Part shown: positions 21,403 through 30,900 of the stretch, piece by piece
Layout of the letters: each line of letters opens with the position of its first letter
How positions within the stretch are numbered: the stretch's first letter is position 1
Source: Protula sp. h YS-2021
Lineage: Eukaryota; Annelida; Polychaeta; Sabellida; Serpulidae
Reading direction: 5' to 3'
Length of the DNA stretch: 64,000 nucleotides
Assembly (NCBI GenBank): GCA_949752745.1
Contig: OX457025.1
Span: 53,353,869 to 53,417,868, forward strand
Notes under the pieces: generated by a model
The model's database searches: none
What the model was told of the DNA's origin: nothing
Seen by the model: the letters and a program-made list of their open reading frames with translations, nothing else
Translations under genes and position numbers: made by a program

Positions 21403-21901
21403 CTGAAATCAACTTTGCCTTTAACAACTCAAATGCTTTATTGCACTCTACTGTCCAGTTGAAATCAGGTTTCTTTCCTTTCTTGTCTAATTGCCTGTTC
21501 AAGGGAAAGGCAATTTTCGCGTAGTCCTTAATGAACTTGCGATAGTAACTGGTTAAGCCCAAAAACCTTCGGATGAATTGTACCTCATTTGGCTTAGGAA
21601 AATCCCTAACCGCTTGAATCTTAGTAGGATCCGTATGTACACCATTCTTACTAATGGTGGAGCCCAAATAAAGAATCTCTGTCTTAAACAGATGACACTT
21701 TTTAGGCTTGAGTTTAAGTCCTGCAGCTCTCAGCCGCATAAAAACTAACTTTAGTCTATTTAAGACTTGTTGCACGGTAGATCCATAGATAAGAATATCG
21801 TCAAGATATACCATGCAAATCTTCCAGTTTAAACCATGCAGAATTTTCTGCATCATCCTCTGAAATGTAGCTGGAGAGTTGTTTAACCCAAAACTCATCA
21901 C
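20312..21901 (-). CDS. RT palm/thumb (unit 5) fused to gag (unit 4)
   Basis: 529 codons. RT from MSFGLNNSP through YLDD (32-35) and thumb to residue about 166, then gag from ARSNN through the capsid core to the shared TAA. The junction lies at 21403. Residue 18 is Gln rather than Glu (CTGCATC variant shared with units 7 and 8). It is cut from the first half of RT by the 1-nt deletion at about 21942. Confidence 0.8.
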   Translation of the reverse strand: MMSFGLNNSPATFQRMMQKILHGLNWKICMVYLDDILIYGSTVQQVLNRLKLVFMRLRAAGLKLKPKKCHLFKTEILYLGSTISKNGVHTDPTKIQAVRDFPKPNEVQFIRRFLGLTSYYRKFIKDYAKIAFPLNRQLDKKGKKPDFNWTVECNKAFELLKAKLISDPARSNNIGKFGAHTSNIMSSVANARYAIRNTSARPVSRFQNQRENGFQVWTPVVNDSIHRQTLFNENQVFRSTDSQEYENPDRLFPERQFSYSYDGVPQGLHQGSLSMPYRDVRYERELHDFPVTVSRYSRVRGNDRNMDHRIRIKAPSFNGQYSEWPYFKCLFEEAVLLNNWNEQERKYHLLSNLHDEAQTFIISLERQLNIMTFGQLFQCMEQRFSADDNSHHFQSLLEGKTWKFGDSLRTYLDEVRRLVSLAYPEVPNQDQQQILVRRHFINGLQDYQLKQYLMVNPPATLEDAMHYAERYVAAKTAMSKSRPFYSKDKVRMVRPAENEHSDEEDEEYFFNDDEVNFVKGKFISKNKIH

Positions 21902-24770
21902 ATTCCAGTGATAGAGACCACTACGGGTGCAAAACGCCGTCTTTACTTGGATTCATTTTCCATAGGAACTTGGAAATACCCCGAAACCAAGTCGAGAGAA
22001 CAAAAGTGTTTTGCTCCCGAGAGTGCGTCGATTGACTGATCAATCGGCGGAATATGATGTGCATCCTTGACTGTAATATCGTTCAACTTACGATAATCAC
22101 AACACATCCTTAGACTTCCATCTTTCTTTCGAACACACACTATGGGACTAGACCAAGCGCTGTCCGAAATTGAAAACATTCCTGACTTCAAGAGAAGCTG
22201 GATTTGCCTCTCAACCTCTTCATTTTGCTTAGGTGGAAGAGGTCTGGGACGCTGTTTGATAGGCACCTCTGTTTTAGTAACAATTTTGTGCTCTACCACA
22301 TTTGTGCCACCCATCTCATCTTCTCCTTTAGAGAAAATATCCTGATATTTTATCAGAATTTCTTCCACCTTCCGTTTTTCTTCAGATGAAAGATTTTCAC
22401 AAGAACTTTGAAAAAGTTCTTGTAAATGGAAAGGTAGTGTACCCGTACAATTGTTACCTAAATCTATTCCAACTTGTGCTACCAAGTCAGCACGGGTAAA
22501 CACTTCATTTTCTACTGTGGTTGGCGTTAAATAACCACAGCGGATCCCTTCAGATCCCGATTTAATTGTGATCGCTTCATCTGTAGGATTGGGAACGCGA
22601 ATGGGAACTATTCGCTTATGATTCATGGTTGTTGATGCACATGCTATCAAACCATGATCCCTTAAGAAGGAAGGTTGTGGTTCAAACAGCATTGGAATCG
22701 TTGTATTAGAACCTGATTCTTCACTCTTAAATTTTGTCGTTCCTGGAAGAAGTATTTCTCTCCCAGGTGGAACAATATATTCTCCTGTTAAGTAGACTCT
22801 TCTAGGAGATGGTTTTCCATCCAAAATAATGCACGGAATTGACTGATTAGAAGGAGTCACTTTGCCATTCTTAGTATCTATGGCTATGTCGTTTTGAGAT
22901 AAAAATGACATTCCCAGTATAATTTTGTCCCCAGTATCGGCTACATAAAATTCTACTGGTAACGATAGCTTACCACATTTCACTCGATACTGAATAACTC
23001 CATCACACTGAATAAGATCTCCTGAAACGGATCTTATACCAAATTTGCGGTCAAAACGTTCAGGGCGATGAACGTCTGGAATAGAAGTGAAAACATTTCT
23101 TGCCATAACGCAACAACTCGCACCAGTGTCGATTAACATAGGAACAACTTTATCACCTATGCCACCGACTAAGAAAATTCCCCTTTCTGTTCTTTTAAGC
23201 ATATTGAGATTTATTTTACAACATTGTAAAACAGAATCGTTTTCACAAATGCGAAAACTATCCGTACAGTCTCCTTCCGAGCTTATTAAATACCCAACAC
23301 TATCAGGAAAAGATATGTTGATATTCTGCTGAGTCAGAGAAAAGACTGAAGGATAAGAAGAATCTTTGTTTAGAATGTGCTGCTTTTCTGTAACAGCACT
23401 AAGTTCTTCTCTTTCTGAATCAATATCGGTTGAATCAGATACTTCCTCAGATCGCATTATCAATATTGGGCCGTCAGAAGTTTGCTCAGTATTAGAGTAA
23501 GCCAAGTCAGGCTTTTGGAGAACATTAATTTCTTTTCCTCCTTTTTCACTTCTTTCGCCTCCTTCTCGCCAGCAGAGGGAGAATTCTCTGAGTTTAAAGG
23601 ATTACTAGTTCAATCCTTTTTAAAATGGCCCTTGCCTCCGCAGTTAAAACATTTAACTGCTTTGAGATCTAACTTTTTTGTAATGTATCTTATTTTTGGA
23701 AATAAATTTTCCTTTGACAAAGTTTACTTCGTCATCATTAAAGAAGTATTCTTCGGCTTCTTCGTCAGAATGTTCGTTCTCGGCAGGACGAACCATTCTG
23801 ACTTTGTCCTTAGAGTAGAAAGGTCTACTTTTGGACATAGCTGTTTTCGCAGCCACATAACGCTCTGCATAGTGCATCGCATCTTCTAGAGTGGCGGGTG
23901 GATTGACCATCAAATATTGTTTTAATTGATAATCTTGGAGACCATTTATGAAATGTCTCCTAACCAATATTTGTTGTTGGTCCTGATTGGGAACCTCTGG
24001 GTAGGCCAGAGAGACCAATCTGCGTACCTCATCCAGATAAGTACGCAAACTGTCACCAAATTTCCATGTTTTGCCCTCTAACAAAGACTGGAAATGGTGG
24101 CTGTTATCATCTGCGCTGAACCGTTGTTCCATGCACTGGAACAATTGACCAAAGGTCATAATATTGAGCTGACGCTCTAAAGATATGATGAAGGTTTGAG
24201 CTTCATCATGCAAGTTTGAAAGCAAATGGTACTTTCTTTCTTGCTCGTTCCAATTGTTTAGAAGAACGGCTTCTTCGAAGAGGCACTTAAAATAGGGCCA
24301 TTCACTATATTGGCCATTGAAAGAAGGAGCTTTTATCCTCATTCTATGATCCATATTGCGATCATTACCTCGGACTCGAGAGTATCTAGACACAGTTACA
24401 GGAAAATCATGCAACTCTCGTTCATAACGAACATCTCTATAGGGCATTGACAAAGAACCCTGATGCAAACCCTGAGGTACGCCGTCGTAACTGTATGAAA
24501 ACTGCCTTTCAGGAAACAGTCTATCAGGATTCTCATATTCCTGACTGTCAGTGCTTCGAAACACTTGATTTTCATTAAATAAAGTTTGTCTATGAATCGA
24601 ATCATTGACTACCGGAGTCCAAACTTGGAATCCATTTTCTCTCTGATTTTGAAATCTAGAGACTGGTCTAGCAGATGTATTTCGTATTGCATACCTTGCA
24701 TTAGCAACACTAGACATGATGTTTGATGTATGGGCACCAAACTTACCAATATTGTTAGACCTTGCAGGAT
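21403..24770 (-). repeat. Array unit 5 (3368 bp)
   Basis: RT 1-nt deletion near 21943. Near 23680 the T-run after gag is changed (six T then GT), so the gag frame reads through the usual stop by nine codons. It shares CTGCATCATCC in RT with units 7 and 8. Confidence 0.9.
21943..23505 (-). CDS. Protease and RT N-terminus, unit 5
   Basis: 520 codons with the layout of 15208-16770: DTGAS 126-130, ILG flap, CCDYRKLND, and a stop after ENESK. Private change Ile-to-Thr in VADTGDK just before the flap. It carries the ILLPGTT variant (AGAAGTATTTC) shared with units 4, 9 and 10. Confidence 0.8.
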   Translation of the reverse strand: MAYSNTEQTSDGPILIMRSEEVSDSTDIDSEREELSAVTEKQHILNKDSSYPSVFSLTQQNINISFPDSVGYLISSEGDCTDSFRICENDSVLQCCKINLNMLKRTERGIFLVGGIGDKVVPMLIDTGASCCVMARNVFTSIPDVHRPERFDRKFGIRSVSGDLIQCDGVIQYRVKCGKLSLPVEFYVADTGDKIILGMSFLSQNDIAIDTKNGKVTPSNQSIPCIILDGKPSPRRVYLTGEYIVPPGREILLPGTTKFKSEESGSNTTIPMLFEPQPSFLRDHGLIACASTTMNHKRIVPIRVPNPTDEAITIKSGSEGIRCGYLTPTTVENEVFTRADLVAQVGIDLGNNCTGTLPFHLQELFQSSCENLSSEEKRKVEEILIKYQDIFSKGEDEMGGTNVVEHKIVTKTEVPIKQRPRPLPPKQNEEVERQIQLLLKSGMFSISDSAWSSPIVCVRKKDGSLRMCCDYRKLNDITVKDAHHIPPIDQSIDALSGAKHFCSLDLVSGYFQVPMENESK

Positions 24771-25269
24771 CTGAAATCAACTTTGCCTTTAACAACTCAA
24801 ATGCTTTATTGCACTCTACTGTCCAGTTGAAATCAGGTTTCTTTCCTTTCTTGTCTAATTGCCTGTTCAAGGGAAAGGCAATTTTCGCGTAGTCCTTAAT
24901 GAACTTGCGATAGTAACTGGTTAAGCCCAAAAACCTTCGGATGAATTGTACCTCATTTGGCTTAGGAAAATCCCTAACCGCTTGAATCTTAGTAGGATCC
25001 GTATGTACACCATTCTTACTAATGGTGGAGCCCAAATAAAGAATCTCTGTCTTAAACAGATGACACTTTTTAGGCTTGAGTTTAAGTCCTGCAGCTCTCA
25101 GCCGCATAAAAACTAACTTTAGTCTATTTAAGACTTGTTGCACGGTAGATCCATAGATAAGAATATCGTCAAGATATACCATGCAAATCTTCCAGTTTAA
25201 ACCATGCAGAATTTTCTCCATCATCCTCTGAAATGTAGCTGGAGAGTTGTTTAACCCAAAACTCATCAC
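23653..25269 (-). CDS. RT palm/thumb (unit 6) fused to gag (unit 5), extended end
   Basis: 538 codons across the junction at 24771. RT and capsid core as in the 529-codon version. The gag end reads nine codons further because the T-run after gag is rearranged at about 23680. An Asp-to-Ala change lies in the acidic tail (EEAEEYFF). It still misses the zinc-knuckle frame. Confidence 0.78.
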   Translation of the reverse strand: MMSFGLNNSPATFQRMMEKILHGLNWKICMVYLDDILIYGSTVQQVLNRLKLVFMRLRAAGLKLKPKKCHLFKTEILYLGSTISKNGVHTDPTKIQAVRDFPKPNEVQFIRRFLGLTSYYRKFIKDYAKIAFPLNRQLDKKGKKPDFNWTVECNKAFELLKAKLISDPARSNNIGKFGAHTSNIMSSVANARYAIRNTSARPVSRFQNQRENGFQVWTPVVNDSIHRQTLFNENQVFRSTDSQEYENPDRLFPERQFSYSYDGVPQGLHQGSLSMPYRDVRYERELHDFPVTVSRYSRVRGNDRNMDHRMRIKAPSFNGQYSEWPYFKCLFEEAVLLNNWNEQERKYHLLSNLHDEAQTFIISLERQLNIMTFGQLFQCMEQRFSADDNSHHFQSLLEGKTWKFGDSLRTYLDEVRRLVSLAYPEVPNQDQQQILVRRHFINGLQDYQLKQYLMVNPPATLEDAMHYAERYVAAKTAMSKSRPFYSKDKVRMVRPAENEHSDEEAEEYFFNDDEVNFVKGKFISKNKIHYKKVRSQSS

Positions 25270-25310
25270 ATTCCAGTGATAGAGACCACTACGGGTGCAA
25301 AACGCCGTCT

Positions 25311-26873
25311 TTACTTGGATTCATTTTCCATAGGAACTTGGAAATACCCCGAAACCAAGTCAAGAGAACAAAAGTGTTTTGCTCCCGAGAGTGCGTCGAT
25401 TGACTGATCAATCGGCGGAATATGATGGGCATCCTTGACTGTAATATCGTTCAACTTACGATAATCACAACACATCCTTAGACTTCCATCTTTCTTTCGA
25501 ACACACACTATGGGACTAGACCAAGCGCTGTCCGAAATTGAAAACATTCCTGACTTCAAGAGAAGCTGGATTTGCCTCTCAACCTCTTCATTTTGCTTAG
25601 GTGGAAGAGGTCTGGGACGCTGTTTGATAGGCACCTCTGTTTTAGTAACAATTTTGTGCTCTACCACATTTGTGCCACCCATCTCATCTTCTCCTTTAGA
25701 GAAAATATCCTGATATTTTATCAGAATTTCTTCCACCTTCCGTTTTCCTTCAGATGAAAGATTTTCACAAGAACTTTGAAAAAGTTCTTGTAAATGGAAA
25801 GGTAGTGTACCCGTACAATTGTTACCTAAATCTATTCCAACTTGTGCTACCAAGTCAGCACGGGTAAACACTTCATTTCCTACTGTGGTTGGCGTTAAAT
25901 AACCACAGCGGATCCCTTCAGATCCCGATTTAATTGTGATCGCTTCATCTGTAGGATTGGGAACGCGAATGGGAACTATTCGCTTATGATTCATGGTTGT
26001 TGATGCACATGCTATCAAACCATGATCCCTTAAGAAGGAAGGTTGTGGTTCAAACAGCATTGGAATCGTTGTATTAGAACCTGATTCTTCACTCTTAAAT
26101 TTTGTCGTTCCTGGAAGAATCATTTCTCTCCCAGGTGGAACAATATATTCTCCTGTTAAGTAGACTCTTCTAGGAGATGGTTTTCCATCCAAAATAATGC
26201 ACGGAATTGACTGATTAGAAGGAGTCACTTTGCCATTCTTAGTATCTATGGCTATGTCGTTTTGAGATAAAAATGACATTCCCAGTATAATTTTGTCCCC
26301 AATATCGGCTACATAAAATTCTACTGGTAACGATAGCTTACCACATTTCACTCGATACTGAATAACTCCATCACACTGAATAAGATCTCCTGAAACGGAT
26401 CTTATACCAAATTTACGGTCAAAACGTTCAGGGCGATGAACGTCTGGAATAGAAGTGAAAACACTTCTTGCCATAACGCAACAACTCGCACCAGTGTCGA
26501 TTAACATAGGAACAACTTTATCACCTATGCCACCGACTAAGAAAATTCCCCTTTCTGTTCTTTTAAGCATATTGAGATTTATTTTACAACATTGTAAAAC
26601 AGAATCGTTTTCACAAATGCGAAAACTATCCGTACAATCTCCTTCTGAGCTTATTAAATACCCAACACTATCAGGAAAAGATATGTTGATATTCTGCTGA
26701 GTCAGAGAAAAGACTGAAGGATAAGAAGAATCTTTGTTTAGAATGTGCTGCTTTTCTGTAACAGCACTAAGTTCTTCTCTTTCTGAATCAATATCGGTTG
26801 AATCAGATACTTCCTCAGATCGCATTATCAATATTGGGCCGTCAGAAGTTTGCTCAGTATTAGAGTAAGCCAA
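25311..26873 (-). CDS. Protease and RT N-terminus, unit 6
   Basis: 520 codons, reference layout. Private changes include Asn-to-Ser after DTGASCCVMAR, Glu-to-Gly in TTVGNEVF and in SSEGKRKV. All catalytic motifs of the protease remain. It stops after ENESK from the 1-nt RT deletion. Confidence 0.8.
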   Translation of the reverse strand: MAYSNTEQTSDGPILIMRSEEVSDSTDIDSEREELSAVTEKQHILNKDSSYPSVFSLTQQNINISFPDSVGYLISSEGDCTDSFRICENDSVLQCCKINLNMLKRTERGIFLVGGIGDKVVPMLIDTGASCCVMARSVFTSIPDVHRPERFDRKFGIRSVSGDLIQCDGVIQYRVKCGKLSLPVEFYVADIGDKIILGMSFLSQNDIAIDTKNGKVTPSNQSIPCIILDGKPSPRRVYLTGEYIVPPGREMILPGTTKFKSEESGSNTTIPMLFEPQPSFLRDHGLIACASTTMNHKRIVPIRVPNPTDEAITIKSGSEGIRCGYLTPTTVGNEVFTRADLVAQVGIDLGNNCTGTLPFHLQELFQSSCENLSSEGKRKVEEILIKYQDIFSKGEDEMGGTNVVEHKIVTKTEVPIKQRPRPLPPKQNEEVERQIQLLLKSGMFSISDSAWSSPIVCVRKKDGSLRMCCDYRKLNDITVKDAHHIPPIDQSIDALSGAKHFCSLDLVSGYFQVPMENESK

Positions 26874-27046
26874 GTCAGGCTTTTGGAGAACATTAATTTC
26901 TTTTCCTCCTTTTTCACTTCTTTCGCCTCCTTCTCGCCAGCAGAGGGAGACTTCTCTGAGTTTAAAGAAGGACTAGTTCAATCCTTTTTAAAATGGCCCT
27001 TGCCTCCGCAGTTAAAACATTTAACTGCTTTGAGATCTAACTTTTT

Positions 27047-27334
27047 TTAATGTATCTTATTTTTGGAAATAAATTTTCCTTTGACAAAGTTTACTTCGTC
27101 ATCATTAAAGAAGTATTCTTCGTCTTCTTCGTCAGAATGTTCGTTCTCGGCAGGACGAACCATTCTGACTTTGTCCTTAGAGTAGAAAGGTCTACTTTTG
27201 GACATAGCTGTTTTCGCAGCCACATAACGCTCTGCATAGTGCATCGTATCTTCTAGAGTGGCGGGTGGATTGACCATCAAATATTGTTTTAATTGATAAT
27301 CTTGGAGACCATTTATGAAATGTCTCCTAACCAA
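27047..27334 (-). CDS. Gag C-terminal fragment, unit 6
   Basis: 95 codons, like the unit 3 fragment but separated from upstream gag by its own stop at about 27338 and by the 25-bp deletion at about 27383. One Ala-to-Thr change (EDTMHY). Confidence 0.75.
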   Translation of the reverse strand: MVRRHFINGLQDYQLKQYLMVNPPATLEDTMHYAERYVAAKTAMSKSRPFYSKDKVRMVRPAENEHSDEEDEEYFFNDDEVNFVKGKFISKNKIH

Positions 27335-28611
27335 TATTTATTGTTGGTCCTGATTGGGAACCTCTGGGTAGGCCAGAGAGACCTACGCAAACTGTCACCA
27401 AATTTCCATGTTTTGCCCTCTAACAAAGACTGGAAATGGTGGCTGTTATCATCTGCGCTGAACCGTTGTTCCATGCACTGGAACAATTGACCAAAGGTCA
27501 TAATATTGAGCTGACGCTCTAAAGATATGATGAAGGTTTGAGCTTCATCATGCAAGTTTGAAAGCAAATGGTACTTTCTTTCTTGCTCGTTCCAATTGTT
27601 TAGAAGAACGGCTTCTTCGAAGAGGCACTTAAAATAGGGCCATTCACTATATTGGCCATTGAAAGAAGGAGCTTTTATCCTCATTCTATGATCCATATTG
27701 CGATCATTACCTCGGACTCGAGAGTATCTAGACACAGTTACAGGAAAATCATGCAACTCTCGTTCATAACGAACATCTCTATAGGGCATTGACAAAGAAC
27801 CCTGATGCAAACCCTGAGGTACGCCGTCGTAACTGTATGAAAACTGCCTTTCAGGAAACAGTCTATCAGGATTCTCATATTCCTGACTGTCAGTGCTTCG
27901 AAACACTTGATTTTCATTAAATAAAGTTTGTCTATGAATCGAATCATTGACTACCGGAGTCCAAACTTGGAATCCATTTTCTCTCTGATTTTGAAATCTA
28001 GAGACTGGTCTAGCAGATGTATTTCGTATTGCATACCTTGCATTAGCAACACTAGACATGATGTTTGATGTATGGGCACCAAACTTACCAATATTGTTAG
28101 ACCTTGCAGGATCTGAAATCAACTTTGCCTTTAACAACTCAAATGCTTTATTGCACTCTACTGTCCAGTTGAAATCAGGTTTCTTTCCTTTCTTGTCTAA
28201 TTGCCTGTTCAAGGGAAAGGCAATTTTCGCGTAGTCCTTAATGAACTTGCGATAGTAACTGGTTAAGCCCAAAAACCTTCGGATGAATTGTACCTCATTT
28301 GGCTTAGGAAAATCCCTAACCGCTTGAATCTTAGTAGGATCCGTATGTACACCATTCTTACTAATGGTGGAGCCCAAATAAAGAATCTCTGTCTTAAACA
28401 GATGACACTTTTTAGGCTTGAGTTTAAGTCCTGCAGCTCTCAGCCGCATAAAAACTAACTTTAGTCTATTTAAGACTTGTTGCACGGTAGATCCATAGAT
28501 AAGAATATCGTCAAGATATACCATGCAAATCTTCCAGTTTAAACCATGCAGAATTTTCTGCATCATCCTCTGAAATGTAGCTGGAGAGTTGTTTAACCCA
28601 AAACTCATCAC
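27313..28611 (-). CDS. RT palm/thumb (unit 7) fused to gag (unit 6), frameshifted end
   Basis: 432 codons across the junction at 28113. Gag is normal to FGDSLR, where the 25-bp deletion shifts the frame and adds an unrelated tail of about 20 residues. RT has the Gln variant at residue 18. Confidence 0.77.
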   Translation of the reverse strand: MMSFGLNNSPATFQRMMQKILHGLNWKICMVYLDDILIYGSTVQQVLNRLKLVFMRLRAAGLKLKPKKCHLFKTEILYLGSTISKNGVHTDPTKIQAVRDFPKPNEVQFIRRFLGLTSYYRKFIKDYAKIAFPLNRQLDKKGKKPDFNWTVECNKAFELLKAKLISDPARSNNIGKFGAHTSNIMSSVANARYAIRNTSARPVSRFQNQRENGFQVWTPVVNDSIHRQTLFNENQVFRSTDSQEYENPDRLFPERQFSYSYDGVPQGLHQGSLSMPYRDVRYERELHDFPVTVSRYSRVRGNDRNMDHRMRIKAPSFNGQYSEWPYFKCLFEEAVLLNNWNEQERKYHLLSNLHDEAQTFIISLERQLNIMTFGQLFQCMEQRFSADDNSHHFQSLLEGKTWKFGDSLRRSLWPTQRFPIRTNNKYWLGDIS

Positions 28612-30401
28612 ATTCCAGTGATAGAGACCACTACGGGTGCAAAACGCCGTCTTTACTTGGATTCGTTTTCCATAGGAACTTGGAAATACCCCGAAACCAA
28701 GTCAAGAGAACAAAAGTGTTTTGCTCCCGAGAGTGCGTCGATTGACTGATCAATCGGCGGAATATGATGTGCATCCTTGACTGTAATATCGTTCAACTTA
28801 CGATAATCACAACACATCCTTAGACTTCCATCTTTCTTTCGAACACACACTATGGGACTAGACCAAGCGCTGTCCGAAATTGAAAACATTCCTGACTTCA
28901 AGAGAAGCTGGATTTGCCTCTCAACCTCTTCATTTTGCTTAGGTGGAAGAGGTCTGGGACGCTGTTTGATAGGCACCTCTGTTTTAGTAACAATTTTGTG
29001 CTCTACCACATTTGTGCCACCCATCTCATCTTCTCCTTTAGAGAAAATATCCTGATATTTTATCAGAATTTCTTCCACCTTCCGTTTTTCTTCAGATGAA
29101 AGATTTTCACAAGAACTTTGAAAAAGTTCTTGTAAATGGAAAGGTAGTGTACCCGTACAATTGTTACCTAAATCTATTCCAACTTGTGCTACCAAGTCAG
29201 CACGGGTAAACACTTCATTTTCTACTGTGGTTGGCGTTAAATAACCACAGCGGATCCCTTCAGATCCCGATTTAATTGTGATCGCTTCATCTGTAGGATT
29301 GGGAACGCGAATGGGAACTATTCGCTTATGATTCATGGTTGTTGATGCACATGCTATCAAACCATGATCCCTTAAGAAGGAAGGTTGTGGTTCAAACAGC
29401 ATTGGAATCGTTGTATTAGAACCTGATTCTTCACTCTTAAATTTTGTCGTTCCTGGAAGAATCATTTCTCTCCCAGGTGGAACAATATATTCTCCTGTTA
29501 AGTAGACTCTTCTAGGAGATTGTTTTCCATTCGAAATAATGCACGGAATTGACTGATTAGAAGGAGTCACTTTGCCATTCTTAGTATCTATGGCTATGTC
29601 GTTTTGAGATAAAAATGACATTCCCAGTATAATTTTGTCCCCAATATCGGCTACATAAAATTCTACTGGTAACGATAGCTTACCACATTTCACTCGATAC
29701 TGAATAACTCCATCATACTGAATAAGATCTCCTGAAACGGATTTTATACCAAATTTGCGGTCAAAACTGGAACAATTGACCAAAGGTCATAATATTGAGC
29801 TGACGCTCTAAAGATATGATGAAGGTTTGAGCTTCATCATGCAAGTTTGAAAGCAAATGGTACTTTCTTTCTTGCTCGTTCCAATTGTTTAGAAGAACGG
29901 CTTCTTCGAAGAGGCACTTAAAATAGGGCCATTCACTATATTGGCCATTGAAAGAAGGAGCTTTTATCCTCATTCTATGATCCATATTGCGATCATTACC
30001 TCGGACTCGAGAGTATCTAGACACAGTTACAGGAAAATCATGCAACTCTCGTTCATAACGAACATCTCTATAGGGCATTGACAAAGAACCCTGATGCAAA
30101 CCCTGAGGTACGCCGTCGTAACTGTATGAAAACTGCCTTTCAGGAAACAGTCTATCAGGATTCTCATATTCCTGACTGTCAGTGCTTCGAAACACTTGAT
30201 TTTCATTAAATAAAGTTTGTCTATGAATCGAATCATTGACTACCGGAGTCCAAACTTGGAATCCATTTTCTCTCTGATTTTGAAATCTAGAGACTGGTCT
30301 AGCAGATGTATTTCGTATTGCATACCTTGCATTAGCAACACTAGACATGATGTTTGATGTATGGGCACCAAACTTACCAATATTGTTAGACCTTGCAGGA
30401 T
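28113..30401 (-). repeat. Array unit 7 (2289 bp, deleted)
   Basis: A 1078-bp deletion joins the protease interior (CGGTCAAAAC) to mid-gag (TGGAACAATTG) at about 29767. It removes the protease active site, the zinc knuckle and the gag C-terminus. It shares private changes near 29520-29750 with unit 8. Confidence 0.92.
28653..29783 (-). CDS. Truncated protease C-terminus and RT N-terminus, unit 7
   Basis: 376 codons. The first few residues come from out-of-frame gag at the 1078-bp deletion joint, then protease resumes at FDRKFGI, so DTGAS is missing while the IILGMSF flap remains. No active protease is possible. RT motifs follow to ENESK. Unique pair of changes (ISNGKQS for ILDGKPS) shared only with unit 8. 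Confidence 0.8.
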   Translation of the reverse strand: MVNCSSFDRKFGIKSVSGDLIQYDGVIQYRVKCGKLSLPVEFYVADIGDKIILGMSFLSQNDIAIDTKNGKVTPSNQSIPCIISNGKQSPRRVYLTGEYIVPPGREMILPGTTKFKSEESGSNTTIPMLFEPQPSFLRDHGLIACASTTMNHKRIVPIRVPNPTDEAITIKSGSEGIRCGYLTPTTVENEVFTRADLVAQVGIDLGNNCTGTLPFHLQELFQSSCENLSSEEKRKVEEILIKYQDIFSKGEDEMGGTNVVEHKIVTKTEVPIKQRPRPLPPKQNEEVERQIQLLLKSGMFSISDSAWSSPIVCVRKKDGSLRMCCDYRKLNDITVKDAHHIPPIDQSIDALSGAKHFCSLDLVSGYFQVPMENESK

Positions 30402-30900
30402 CTGAAATCAACTTTGCCTTTAACAACTCAAATGCTTTATTGCACTCTACTGTCCAGTTGAAATCAGGTTTCTTTCCTTTCTTGTCTAATTGCCTGTTCA
30501 AGGGAAAGGCAATTTTCGCGTAGTCCTTAATGAACTTGCGATAGTAACTGGTTAAGCCCAAAAACCTTCGGATGAATTGTACCTCATTTGGCTTAGGAAA
30601 ATCCCTAACCGCTTGAATCTTAGTAGGATCCGTATGTACACCATTCTTACTAATGGTGGAGCCCAAATAAAGAATCTCTGTCTTAAACAGATGACACTTT
30701 TTAGGCTTGAGTTTAAGTCCTGCAGCTCTCAGCCGCATAAAAACTAACTTTAGTCTATTTAAGACTTGTTGCACGGTAGATCCATAGATAAGAATATCGT
30801 CAAGATATACCATGCAAATCTTCCAGTTTAAACCATGCAGAATTTTCTGCATCATCCTCTGAAATGTAGCTGGAGAGTTGTTTAACCCAAAACTCATCAC
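29761..30900 (-). CDS. RT palm/thumb (unit 8) fused to truncated gag (unit 7)
   Basis: 379 codons across the junction at 30402. Gag is cut at TFGQLFQF by the 1078-bp deletion, losing the second half of capsid and the zinc knuckle. RT has YLDD at 32-35. Confidence 0.8.
   Translation of the reverse strand: MMSFGLNNSPATFQRMMQKILHGLNWKICMVYLDDILIYGSTVQQVLNRLKLVFMRLRAAGLKLKPKKCHLFKTEILYLGSTISKNGVHTDPTKIQAVRDFPKPNEVQFIRRFLGLTSYYRKFIKDYAKIAFPLNRQLDKKGKKPDFNWTVECNKAFELLKAKLISDPARSNNIGKFGAHTSNIMSSVANARYAIRNTSARPVSRFQNQRENGFQVWTPVVNDSIHRQTLFNENQVFRSTDSQEYENPDRLFPERQFSYSYDGVPQGLHQGSLSMPYRDVRYERELHDFPVTVSRYSRVRGNDRNMDHRMRIKAPSFNGQYSEWPYFKCLFEEAVLLNNWNEQERKYHLLSNLHDEAQTFIISLERQLNIMTFGQLFQF

Larger units (their letters stand above)
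24771..28112 (-). repeat. Array unit 6 (3342 bp)
   Basis: A 25-bp deletion at about 27383 in gag explains the shorter period and shifts the gag frame. A nearby stop (TTTATTGTTGG, about 27338) also breaks it. RT has the 1-nt deletion near 25311. Confidence 0.9.
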